DNA from: Ga0074139 sp964515195
GTDB lineage: Bacteria > Bdellovibrionota > Bdellovibrionia > Bdellovibrionales > Bdellovibrionaceae
Assembly (NCBI GenBank): GCA_964515195.1
Contig: CAZETK010000035.1
Span: 1 to 35,728, forward strand
Direction: 5' to 3'
DNA length: 35,728 nt
Part shown: positions 8,833 to 16,160 of the stretch, in pieces
How the letters are laid out: every line of letters begins with the position of its first letter
How positions within the stretch are numbered: the first letter of the stretch is position 1
Notes under the pieces: generated by a model
The model's database searches: none
What the model saw: only the letters and a program-made list of their open reading frames with translations
Told to the model about the DNA's origin: nothing
Made by a program: the position numbers and the translations under genes

Positions 8833-10230
8833 CTATTTCTTTAACGGTCCCACCATTTCTTCAGGGCGCACGACCTGATCAAACTTTTCAGCTGTCATAA
8901 ATCCCAGTTTAACCGCCTCTTCCTTCAAAGTCGTTCCATTTTTGTGGGCGGTCTTGGCGATCTGAGCCGCCTTGTCATATCCAATATGAGGGTTCAGAGC
9001 CGTGACCAACATCAAGGAGTTATCGAGATGTTTCTTGATCTGAACTCGGTTCGCCTGAATTCCCACAAGACAATTGTCCGTGAAAGAATCCATCGCATCA
9101 GCCAAAAGACGAATGGAGTTCAAAACGTTGAAAACCATGACGGGCTTAAAGACATTCAGCTCGAAGTGACCGTTCATCCCCCCCACAGAAACCGCCACGT
9201 CATTGCCAATCACTTGGGCGCAGACCATGGTCATGGCCTCACTCTGAGTCGGATTCACTTTACCTGGCATAATGGAAGAGCCAGGCTCATTCTCAGGCAG
9301 TTGCAACTCACCGATACCGCAGCGAGGCCCGCTTCCTAAAAGCCGAATGTCGTTGGCAATTTTCATCAATGAAACGGCCAAGCTCTTCAAAGCACCACTG
9401 ACTTCTACCAAAGCGTCATGGGCGGCCAGGGCTTCAAACTTATTTTCGGCGGTTACAAAGGCAATACCAGTTTCCTTCGCAATGGCTTGGGCCGCCTTCA
9501 CAGGGAAATCCACGTGGGTGTTAAGGCCCGTTCCCACGGCGGTACCGCCCAGGGCTAGCTCATGAAGGTGCGGCAGCGTATTTTTCACTCGCTGCAAGGA
9601 GTGCTTTAACTGTAGGGAGTAACCCGAGAATTCCTGACCTAAAGTCAGGGGTGTGGCATCCATCAAATGGGTGCGACCAATTTTAACGATGTCCTGAAAT
9701 TCTTGCTGCTTTTTCACCATGGCTTGGTGGATTTTTTCCAAGGAAGGAATCAAGCGCTGGTGCATTTGCAGTCCGACTGCAATGTGCATGGCGGTCGGGA
9801 ATGTGTCATTGGAGCTTTGACCTTTATTCACATCATCATTGGGATGAATCTCTTTCGAAGGAAGTGTCACACCCATCATTTGCATCGCACGATTAGCGAT
9901 GACTTCGTTGGTGTTCATATTAGTTTGGGTGCCTGAACCTGTTTGCCAAACAACTAAAGGAAACTGATCGTCCAACTGTCCGGCAATCACTTCATCCGCC
10001 GCTTTAACAATAAATTCAGCTTTCTTTTTATCTAATAATCCAAGATCCGTATTTGTCATGGCCGCTGACTTTTTCAAAATCCCTAAGGCCTTGATCATTT
10101 CACGGGGAAAGCGATCACCGCCAATTTTGAAATTTTCCCGGGATCTTTGAGTCTGAGCGCCCCAAAGAGCGTTCTTGGGAACCTTAACCTCTCCCATCGT
10201 GTCTTTTTCGATTCTGAATTCTGTATCCAT
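8833..10230 (-). CDS. fumC: Class II fumarate hydratase (fumarase C)
   Basis: Interconverts fumarate and L-malate in the TCA cycle; an iron-independent class II enzyme acting as a cytosolic homotetramer. The product is 465 aa (E. coli FumC 467) starting MDTEFRIEKDTMGEVKVP. The superfamily signature GSSIMPGKVNPTQ is at about 317-329. GSGTQTNMNTNEVIANRA, HPNDDVNKGQSSNDTFPT and GRTHLMDATPLTLGQE are all intact. The ATG at 10230 is chosen because AAAGGGA lies seven bases upstream and the family begins here; an upstream in-frame extension to 10293 runs into the preceding gene and is not family-like. It lies 31 bp after the SDR gene and six bases before the unknown 315-aa gene. Confidence 0.97.
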   Translation of the reverse strand: MDTEFRIEKDTMGEVKVPKNALWGAQTQRSRENFKIGGDRFPREMIKALGILKKSAAMTNTDLGLLDKKKAEFIVKAADEVIAGQLDDQFPLVVWQTGSGTQTNMNTNEVIANRAMQMMGVTLPSKEIHPNDDVNKGQSSNDTFPTAMHIAVGLQMHQRLIPSLEKIHQAMVKKQQEFQDIVKIGRTHLMDATPLTLGQEFSGYSLQLKHSLQRVKNTLPHLHELALGGTAVGTGLNTHVDFPVKAAQAIAKETGIAFVTAENKFEALAAHDALVEVSGALKSLAVSLMKIANDIRLLGSGPRCGIGELQLPENEPGSSIMPGKVNPTQSEAMTMVCAQVIGNDVAVSVGGMNGHFELNVFKPVMVFNVLNSIRLLADAMDSFTDNCLVGIQANRVQIKKHLDNSLMLVTALNPHIGYDKAAQIAKTAHKNGTTLKEEAVKLGFMTAEKFDQVVRPEEMVGPLKK

Positions 10231-10261
10231 AGTTGAATCCCTTTCTTTCTTCCCGATAATC

Positions 10262-11005
10262 TTACTCTCGATGAACCAAAGTCGACCCGACACCCGCCTG
10301 ATCCACAGGGAAAATTGTCAGTTCTGCGATGTTCACATGAGGTGGACGACTTACACACCAAAGAATGCTTTCCGCTATATCAAAAGCCGTGAGAGGCGTC
10401 ATGCCGGCGTACACCTTATCCGATAGTTCTTGAGTTCCAAGCCTCACCTTGCTGAATTCCGTTTCCACCATGCCGGGTTCAATATTTGTGATCCGCACTT
10501 TCTTCCCTAGAAGGTTCATCCGAAATCCTTCCGAAAGGGCTCGCACCGCAAACTTTGTGGCACAGTAAACAGCTCCGCCTGGGTAAACCCATTTCCCAGC
10601 GACCGAGCCTAAATTCACAATATGGCTTCCTGGTTTCCGAGCTAATGCCGGTAAAACCTTCGACGTGACGTAGAGCAGGCCTTTAATATTTGTATCAATC
10701 ATGCACTCCCAATCTTCAAATCGAAAGGCAGAAGACCCTTCAAGTCCCTTGGCCACCCCTGCATTATTAATAAGAATATCGATCTGATTAGGGTCATGAT
10801 CCGCAAAGAACTTATCAACGGATTCTTTGTTTGTGACATCCATTTCCCCGATCACACAAGTTTCAGGAAATTTTTTCTGTAGCTCATTAAGTCTTTCAAA
10901 ACGCCGACCCACAGCCCAGACAGTAAACCCATTTTCCAACATAAGCTCAGCGGTAGCTCTGCCAATCCCAGCTGTCGCCCCTGTGATAAATACAACTTTT
11001 CCCAT
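10262..11005 (-). CDS. ydfG: SDR-family oxidoreductase, YdfG-like (3-hydroxy acid dehydrogenase type)
   Basis: NAD(P)-dependent short-chain dehydrogenase of 247 aa. The Rossmann glycine motif TGATAGIG is at 8-15, NNAG follows DILI, and the catalytic Tyr147-Lys151 pair sits in YCATK with Ser in the LGSVAG strand. Resemblance to E. coli YdfG (248 aa) is close along the whole length: MIDTNIKGLLYVT, IEPGMVETEFSKVR, and a C-terminus with PPHVNIAELTIFPV and a final VHRE. YdfG-type enzymes oxidise serine, allo-threonine and 3-hydroxy acids and help remove malonic semialdehyde; the actual substrate here is unproven. It is the first gene of a five-gene minus-strand run. The 141 bp to the divergent EVE gene must hold its promoter, but no convincing hexamers were found on that strand. 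Confidence 0.9.
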   Translation of the reverse strand: MGKVVFITGATAGIGRATAELMLENGFTVWAVGRRFERLNELQKKFPETCVIGEMDVTNKESVDKFFADHDPNQIDILINNAGVAKGLEGSSAFRFEDWECMIDTNIKGLLYVTSKVLPALARKPGSHIVNLGSVAGKWVYPGGAVYCATKFAVRALSEGFRMNLLGKKVRITNIEPGMVETEFSKVRLGTQELSDKVYAGMTPLTAFDIAESILWCVSRPPHVNIAELTIFPVDQAGVGSTLVHRE

Positions 11006-11130
11006 AGCCCCGGGAGAATAATCCCTGACGAGAAAAGGTACAGTAACCGTAACGCTGCGTCAGTCGGGTTTTGTCTCGGCAGATCTCCTGAGTACCCAGA
11101 TAGGATCTTGTAGCCCGAAGCCGAAAATCA

Positions 11131-11147
11131 ATGTTATACCTCTTATA
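11131..11147 (+). promoter_or_regulatory. Possible -10 element for a leaderless EVE-domain transcript
   Basis: TATACC at 11135-11140 lies seven bases from the ATG at 11147, and no Shine-Dalgarno sequence is visible before that ATG. Transcription could therefore begin at the start codon itself. No good -35 was found, so this is weak. Confidence 0.3.
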
Positions 11148-11611
11148 TGGCAGCTCAATACTGGCTTATGAAATCAGAACCGGATGTTTATTCCTTTGAT
11201 CAGCTGAAAAAAGATAAAACCACCTGGTGGACAGGAGTCCGAAACTACCAAGCCCGAAACTTTATGATGAAGGAAATGAAAATCGGAGATCAAGTCCTAT
11301 TCTACCACTCCAATGCACAGCCGCCCGGTGTCGCAGGATTGGCCACGATCACACAACTGGCCGCACCCGACGAAACACAATTCGACAAGAAGTCGGAATA
11401 TTTTGATCCCAAAGCGACAAGAGTAAAACCGATTTGGTTCTGCACTCAGGTGGGATTTAAAAAAAGTTTGAAGAATTTTGTGAGCCTGACCGATCTTCGA
11501 CAAAATCCAAAACTGAAGGAAATGCTGGTGTTGCAACGAGGTTCCCGTCTTAGCGTGCAACCTGTCGATGAAAAGCACTTTCTTGAAATTCTTAAAATGG
11601 CGGGACTTTGA
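11147..11611 (+). CDS. EVE-domain protein (THYN1-like)
   Basis: Single-domain EVE protein of 154 aa, related to the PUA fold and thought to bind modified bases in DNA or RNA. Diagnostic segments are YWLMKSEPDVYSFDQL at the N-terminus, WTGVRNYQARNFMM, MKIGDQVLFYHSN and the GVAGLATI strand, followed by a FDPKATR...W region. The full length fits bacterial homologues. No SD is seen upstream. Its TGA overlaps the TTG start of the following Dus gene (TTGA), so the two are probably translated together. Pairing an EVE protein with a tRNA-modifying enzyme is suggestive of RNA-modification biology but is only an inference. Confidence 0.88.
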   Translation: MAAQYWLMKSEPDVYSFDQLKKDKTTWWTGVRNYQARNFMMKEMKIGDQVLFYHSNAQPPGVAGLATITQLAAPDETQFDKKSEYFDPKATRVKPIWFCTQVGFKKSLKNFVSLTDLRQNPKLKEMLVLQRGSRLSVQPVDEKHFLEILKMAGL

Positions 11612-12588
11612 AAGCCGCCACCCCAGGCCTCTTGACAGGGTCTTCACCTCCCTCTCTGTCATTGGCGCCTATGGAGGGCGTCATGGATTGGGTCTTTCGA
11701 GACCTTATCACTTCCTTCGGGGGAGGCGACCAAGTCACCACCGAGTTTATCCGCGTGACCCACAACCTGCATCCCCATAAGGTTTTTTATCGGTATGCTC
11801 CTGAGCTTTATACTGGCTCTCGAACTCGCAGCGGAACTCCGCTTTTTATTCAACTTTTAGGAGGCCAGCCAGAGCCCATGGCCCTGAATGCGGCCCGAGC
11901 TGCCGAATTGGGAGCCCTGGGAATTGATCTGAATTTTGGCTGTCCCGCCAAAACAGTCAATCGCCACGACGGAGGCGCGAGTCTTTTGAAAACTCCGCAC
12001 CGTCTTTACGATATTTCGGTGGCGGCAAGAAAAGCCGTTCCCGCCGCCATTCCTGTGACGGCTAAAATGCGACTGGGTTTTGACGATGCAAGTCTCTGTC
12101 TTGAGAACGCGCAGGCCCTTCATGAAGCTGGTGTTTCAGCCATCACAGTTCACTGTCGTACAAAAAAAGACGGCTACAAACCGCCTGCCCATTGGGAATG
12201 GCTCGGACGAATTCGCGAGCGCGTAAACACTCCACTAATCGCCAATGGAGATATTGCTGACATTGAAAGCCTTAACAGATGTCGAGAGATTTCTGGGTGC
12301 CAGCATTTTATGATTGGTCGCGCGGCGCTGCGGAATCCAAAGGTCTTTCTTCAAGTCCGAAGCGAAACCCCGCGGCACATGGACTGGCACTTTCATAAAA
12401 AAATGCTTCTGGGATTTTATGATGCTAGTCGAAATTATATTAATGCTCACTTTGCCATGGCGCGGACTAAACAATTTCTTAGAAATCTTACTCTCGATTC
12501 CCAAGAAGCCCGAGAGGTTTTCCAAGAAACAAAAGCCCTTCTGAAGCCTGTCGAGTTTGAAACAAAATTGGCGCAGCTGCTTCAGTAG
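11608..12588 (+). CDS. dusC: tRNA-dihydrouridine synthase, DusC-like
   Basis: FMN-dependent reduction of uridine to dihydrouridine in tRNA. The flavin-binding start SLAPMEGVMDW, TEFIRVTH, the catalytic Cys112 in LNFGCPAKTVN with GGASLLK, TVHCRTKKDGY, IANGDI and FMIGRAAL are intact. KVFYRYAPEL, GTPLFIQLLG and ISGCQHFMIGRAAL match the DusC subgroup (U16-specific in E. coli). The TTG at 11608 overlaps the EVE stop codon and has GGCGGGA just before it; an internal ATG at the PMEGV motif would cut off the first conserved strand. The extra N-terminal residues before SLAPMEGV are not conserved in the family, so the exact start is uncertain. The subgroup is inferred from sequence resemblance. Confidence 0.9.
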   Translation: MKAATPGLLTGSSPPSLSLAPMEGVMDWVFRDLITSFGGGDQVTTEFIRVTHNLHPHKVFYRYAPELYTGSRTRSGTPLFIQLLGGQPEPMALNAARAAELGALGIDLNFGCPAKTVNRHDGGASLLKTPHRLYDISVAARKAVPAAIPVTAKMRLGFDDASLCLENAQALHEAGVSAITVHCRTKKDGYKPPAHWEWLGRIRERVNTPLIANGDIADIESLNRCREISGCQHFMIGRAALRNPKVFLQVRSETPRHMDWHFHKKMLLGFYDASRNYINAHFAMARTKQFLRNLTLDSQEAREVFQETKALLKPVEFETKLAQLLQ

Positions 12589-12594
12589 GAAGGC

Positions 12595-12637
12595 TCGACA
12601 TCGGTAGCTTGATAGACTATAGTGCTCATTCAAGGAG
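12595..12637 (+). promoter_or_regulatory. Sigma70-type promoter and SD for the glutaredoxin gene
   Basis: TCGACA at 12595-12600 and TATAGT at 12618-12623 are separated by exactly 17 bases, each one mismatch from consensus. AAGGAG follows at 12632-12637, nine bases before the ATG at 12647. The predicted transcript start is near 12630. Glutaredoxin can thus be expressed apart from the upstream Dus gene. Confidence 0.7.
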
Positions 12638-12646
12638 TCACTCAAA

Positions 12647-12910
12647 ATGGCTGAAGTTATCGTCTATAAAAAAAATCCCTGCCCCTACTGTGATCGCGCG
12701 ATGAACCTTTTAAATGATAAAGGCGTCACCTACCAGGTGATCGATTTGACTGACAAATTGGATGAACTCCAAAAATTAAAAGAAAAATGGGGTTGGCAAA
12801 CTGTTCCCATCATCGTGATTGATGGAAAATTGATCGGTGGCTATACGGACTTAAGAGATATCGATGAGTCCGGCGAACTCGATAAACTTTTATCGGCAGG
12901 GGCCCCGTAG
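12647..12910 (+). CDS. grxC: Glutaredoxin (dithiol, GrxC-like)
   Basis: Small thioltransferase of 87 aa that reduces disulfides or mixed glutathione disulfides in the cytosol. It has the dithiol active site C12-P-Y-C15, the cis-proline segment TVPI, and the glutathione-binding GGYTDL loop near the end. Length and layout match class I bacterial glutaredoxins such as GrxC. The start is fixed by AAGGAG nine bases upstream. It stands between two Dus genes, with its own promoter, and ends 25 bp from the convergent second Dus gene. No obvious terminator lies between them. Confidence 0.95.
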   Translation: MAEVIVYKKNPCPYCDRAMNLLNDKGVTYQVIDLTDKLDELQKLKEKWGWQTVPIIVIDGKLIGGYTDLRDIDESGELDKLLSAGAP

Positions 12911-12935
12911 TCCGTGCTCTTTTTATGATAAAAAA

Positions 12936-14009
12936 TCATTGCCGCAGTTGCGTCCATCCTACCATTTCTTGGGGTGTCCGAAAGAAGGTTTGAACTCCCT
13001 GCCTGAGCTCTGCCAGGTTTTTGGATTTTGTCGAGATGGAGATCAGGGCCTGTCCAAACACAAGCCAACAAGAAGTCATACGAATATAAAACCGGACTTT
13101 ACGAAGCCCCAAGTCGGGGCCGAAGTACTGCTCACACAGATCTATCAAGCGCATTAAGCAACGACCGTATTCAGCACCCTCCTCTTCAGCAGTCCGCGGA
13201 GCTTTTCGCTGGGCCAGTGCTTCTGGCATGGAAAGATTCATATCCTCGCCAACCTGCCATAGCATCCAAGGGCGGGCCGCCAATCCGCGACCTGACATAA
13301 CAAGGTCACAATCCGTCTGGCGAATCATCTCATAAGCATCTTGAGCTGTTTGCACATCACCATTGCCAATAACGGGAAAGTCGACAGAATTTCGAAGTTC
13401 TTTGATCTGAGACCAGTCAGCCGAGCCTCTGCGTTTTTGTTCCGCCGTTCGCGGATGAAGGCAAATCCAGCTGGCGCCCGCATCACGCAGCCCCTCAACA
13501 AAATTAAGTAGAGATGGAAAATCACCATCACTCCCGACGGCTCGAAGCTTGACCGATACTGGTAGCCGAGTGCTGGATGTCGCCATCCGCACAACATCGG
13601 CCGCATATTCAGGATCCCCCATCAGCGCCACACCATAATTGTGCCTTAAAGCCTTTTGCACCGGGCAACCCATATTGATATCGATAGCTTGTGCGCCCCA
13701 TGCCTCCAATCGGTGAATACTTTCAGCAATAGGCTTTTCTTCATTACCAAGAATTTGCGGCACAAGATAATTTTCGGAATCCTCGCGAAGAGTTTCAGGC
13801 GTAAGACCAACCTTTTCATAAGGGAGCCGGCGAGAGTTCAGCATCTCTGTAGGCCAAGGGATCTGCGCCCCCAAAGGTAAATACTCCCGAAGAACCATGC
13901 GAAGAGCCACATGACTCAGCCCCACCATAGGCGCCAAGCAAACCGGGAAATTAATCCCATACCGCCGAAACCGGCTACGCTCAGAAAGCAAAAGAGGGTC
14001 ATGGCTCAT
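12936..14009 (-). CDS. tRNA-dihydrouridine synthase (second Dus paralogue)
   Basis: A second FMN-dependent dihydrouridine synthase, 357 aa. It shows CLAPMVGLSHVALR, an IDINMGCPVQKALRHNYG segment with catalytic Cys115, GVALM, PVSVKLRAVGSDGD, CLHPRTAEQKRRGSADW, IGNGDVQTA and VMSGRGLAARPW. The C-terminal helical part follows but is less like the well-known DusA, DusB or DusC. It differs strongly from the DusC-like protein at 11608, so the two probably act on different tRNA positions. It is convergent with the glutaredoxin gene. The start at 14009 has only a weak GGGT upstream. Some relatives are annotated as DusB-like or simply Dus family; I do not assign a subgroup. Confidence 0.9.
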   Translation of the reverse strand: MSHDPLLLSERSRFRRYGINFPVCLAPMVGLSHVALRMVLREYLPLGAQIPWPTEMLNSRRLPYEKVGLTPETLREDSENYLVPQILGNEEKPIAESIHRLEAWGAQAIDINMGCPVQKALRHNYGVALMGDPEYAADVVRMATSSTRLPVSVKLRAVGSDGDFPSLLNFVEGLRDAGASWICLHPRTAEQKRRGSADWSQIKELRNSVDFPVIGNGDVQTAQDAYEMIRQTDCDLVMSGRGLAARPWMLWQVGEDMNLSMPEALAQRKAPRTAEEEGAEYGRCLMRLIDLCEQYFGPDLGLRKVRFYIRMTSCWLVFGQALISISTKSKNLAELRQGVQTFFRTPQEMVGWTQLRQ

Positions 14010-14115
14010 AGACCCATTTATGACACAAGAAGAAAGAAGCGGTCATCCCCTAAAATTAAGGCCTTATTAAATTGATCGGATCTGGGCGCAAATTATCGTT
14101 TCCTCATGGGCCTTA

Positions 14116-15897
14116 CTAATTCTTACCTTGGAAGATAAATGGATAAATAACCCGAGTTGGCATTCCGTTGGGGGCTTTTGGGAATAAAATCTTATCCACC
14201 ACGCCCTTGATACATTGACCGATTTGAGCATCGTCGAAAGTTGTGCCACCAACTTTATTGTTTTGTACGCGGCCATCAGGACGAATCACCCATACGAGGG
14301 TAACTCGACCCGTCTCTTTTTTCTTACCAGGAAGAGTTAAATACTTCTCGTAGCAAGAGCGGAATTGCTGTTGGTACTCTCGGATCGCCCGTCGAACAGC
14401 ATCGGCATCAAGGCCACCTTCGATTTCAGTTTTATTCCCAAAACCCGTGCTGCCACCGCCTCCGAAAGAACGACCTTTACCTGTACCGGAAGCGGTGGCT
14501 CCCGCCAGAGCACCACTTCCAAGCGTCCCTGAGTCACGTCCTGCGATACCACCCTTACCAGGCGTCGTGACAAACCCCCCGTCAAGAGACGTTCCGGCAC
14601 TTTCTAAATCCACCCCCTTGGGGCTTCCTGTCTTTTTCGAACCGACAAGCGCACCTGGTGTCGAGCGCACTACTGGCACAACACCCGTTGGCTGATCCAC
14701 TTCAGAAGCAGGGCGATCCGCCACAAGTGTATCGGCCTTAAGCGGCTTAGCTCCGCCCGTTCCCTTTTTTAAAACACCAAGCACACCTGGCAAGCCCGGT
14801 TTCGATCCCGTATTGGGAGCCGCCGCCTTTTTTACGCCAGGTGACTTTGTGATCGTTGCCGCCGGTGGAGGAGTTGAATCTTTCTTTTTAGGCTCCGGTT
14901 TCGCGGCAATCACAGGCTTGGGTTCTTTGGTCTTTTCAGGAGCCACAACCTTAGCGGGAGGAGGCTCTGGAGACATCACAGGAGGTTCAGGAATTTCTTC
15001 AATTGGGGGCGGCGGCGGTGGCGGCTTTACCACTTCCACCTTCACGATGCGCGCTGGTTCTTTGATTTCTTCTTCAGGGACTTCCTGATTATGAATAAAC
15101 TTGGAAACCGTGAAAGTTAAAAACAAAATCGCCAGCAAAGCCAAAACAACAGGATCAAATGGATTGCGTTTCCATTGCGCCTGAATCCGTATTTTCGGGA
15201 CCAAGCGCATATAATATTGCCGCTCAGGAGTGCGCGCGACCACCACATCTCGAGGAGAAATTTCAACGATTTCGGGCTTAGACAATTTTCCTTCAAACAG
15301 AAATTCATCGCGGTTTTTGATATCCCAAGGTTCAGATCCAGGTAGAAATTCGATAGCGGCCCGTGTGGGATCCTGCCACTGAAATTTTATTTGGGAATGA
15401 CTTTTAATCAACCAACGTGATGTCCGCGGAGCAAAATAACTGGTATGGGTCACATCATCGACACGTTCAGAATCGTTGCGAACGCTGACGACCTCAAGGC
15501 AATAGCCTCCGACCCCACCCGCAGAAATCGTATCCGTGACAACGGCTTGATCCATTTGTGACTTCAAGCGGCCCTTCTGAATTTCCTTTTCAATCCAGGC
15601 ATCGTCAGTAAAACCGAATGAAAATTTTCCGACCTGCGTTTTGCTTTCCGATAGAATAACCCCTTCGCCGCGAGCTTGGTCTTTTCTTTCCGTGCTTAAG
15701 TCAATCAAAGTCCAAAATCCACGATTGGGATCAAACTCCCCTTCACCCACCCACTCGATTAGATAATGCAGTGGATTGAGCCCCTTAACTCGGAGAACCA
15801 CATCACAACTTGGAGAGCGGCCAATAAATAACGTAGGACGATCCAAAATGAATCTTTCAATTTCACGTCCATTTAGTTCAATTATGAGGGCCTTCAT
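14116..15897 (-). CDS. gltG: FHA-TM-TonB/AgmX-like gliding machinery protein (GltG/PglI-like)
   Basis: Single-pass inner-membrane protein of 593 aa. The N-terminal FHA domain (about 15-60; LFIGRSPSCDVVLR...LNPLHYLIEW) would sit in the cytoplasm and bind phosphothreonine. A transmembrane helix (about 246-268, VVLALLAILFLTFTV) leads to a Pro-rich periplasmic linker with a run of seven prolines, then a Gly/Ser/Thr-rich region, and a C-terminal AgmX/PglI-type TonB-like domain (about 490-593; REYQQQFRSCYEKYL, GRVTLVWVIRPDGRV, PFIFQGK). The same layout is known for myxococcal GltG, which links the inner-membrane motor to the periplasm and outer membrane. ATG 15897 follows AGAGG by five bases and is two bases after the upstream stop; the GTG at 15903 lies in the SD. 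It is the last gene of the gliding operon. Confidence 0.83.
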   Translation of the reverse strand: MKALIIELNGREIERFILDRPTLFIGRSPSCDVVLRVKGLNPLHYLIEWVGEGEFDPNRGFWTLIDLSTERKDQARGEGVILSESKTQVGKFSFGFTDDAWIEKEIQKGRLKSQMDQAVVTDTISAGGVGGYCLEVVSVRNDSERVDDVTHTSYFAPRTSRWLIKSHSQIKFQWQDPTRAAIEFLPGSEPWDIKNRDEFLFEGKLSKPEIVEISPRDVVVARTPERQYYMRLVPKIRIQAQWKRNPFDPVVLALLAILFLTFTVSKFIHNQEVPEEEIKEPARIVKVEVVKPPPPPPPIEEIPEPPVMSPEPPPAKVVAPEKTKEPKPVIAAKPEPKKKDSTPPPAATITKSPGVKKAAAPNTGSKPGLPGVLGVLKKGTGGAKPLKADTLVADRPASEVDQPTGVVPVVRSTPGALVGSKKTGSPKGVDLESAGTSLDGGFVTTPGKGGIAGRDSGTLGSGALAGATASGTGKGRSFGGGGSTGFGNKTEIEGGLDADAVRRAIREYQQQFRSCYEKYLTLPGKKKETGRVTLVWVIRPDGRVQNNKVGGTTFDDAQIGQCIKGVVDKILFPKAPNGMPTRVIYPFIFQGKN

Positions 15898-15899
15898 GA

Positions 15900-16160
15900 T
15901 CACCTCTGATCGGGAATAAATCGATTTCGGCGAACCTTGTCGATCTTGTGAAAGTCATTAAAGTCACGTCGTTGATACATGATATTATTTAAATCCAAGT
16001 CCGGAGATTCAATTTGAAGATAAAGCATGGGGCGCAAAGCTTCCCCCTCAATAACTTCCCCTTCAAAATCCAGTGTTTTCATCTTGTCCGCCTGATTGCC
16101 CTGAGCATATGCTACTCCACCGCAAAAAAATGAAATCACAAACGCCAATATCAATTTCAT
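15900..16160 (-). CDS. Small secreted protein in gliding operon (possible GltF counterpart)
   Basis: An 86-aa protein with a clear Sec signal peptide (MKLILAFVISFFCGGVAYA, cleavage after AYA), leaving about 67 acidic and basic residues: DFEGEVIEGEALRPMLYLQI, then an Arg/Asp/Phe-rich end (YQRRDFNDFHKIDKVRRNRF). I recognise no domain. The start at 16160 overlaps the upstream stop as ATGA, and the stop is two bases from the gltG ATG, so it is translationally locked into the gliding operon. It is probably periplasmic. Its position suggests a small Glt subunit such as GltF, but sequence similarity could not be tested. Confidence 0.75.
   Translation of the reverse strand: MKLILAFVISFFCGGVAYAQGNQADKMKTLDFEGEVIEGEALRPMLYLQIESPDLDLNNIMYQRRDFNDFHKIDKVRRNRFIPDQR

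Noticed and set aside
14052..14116. TAAGGCC/GGCCTTA inverted repeat after the gliding operon as a terminator
   Set aside because: The loop is over 40 bases and there is no T-run, so a factor-independent terminator is not supported.
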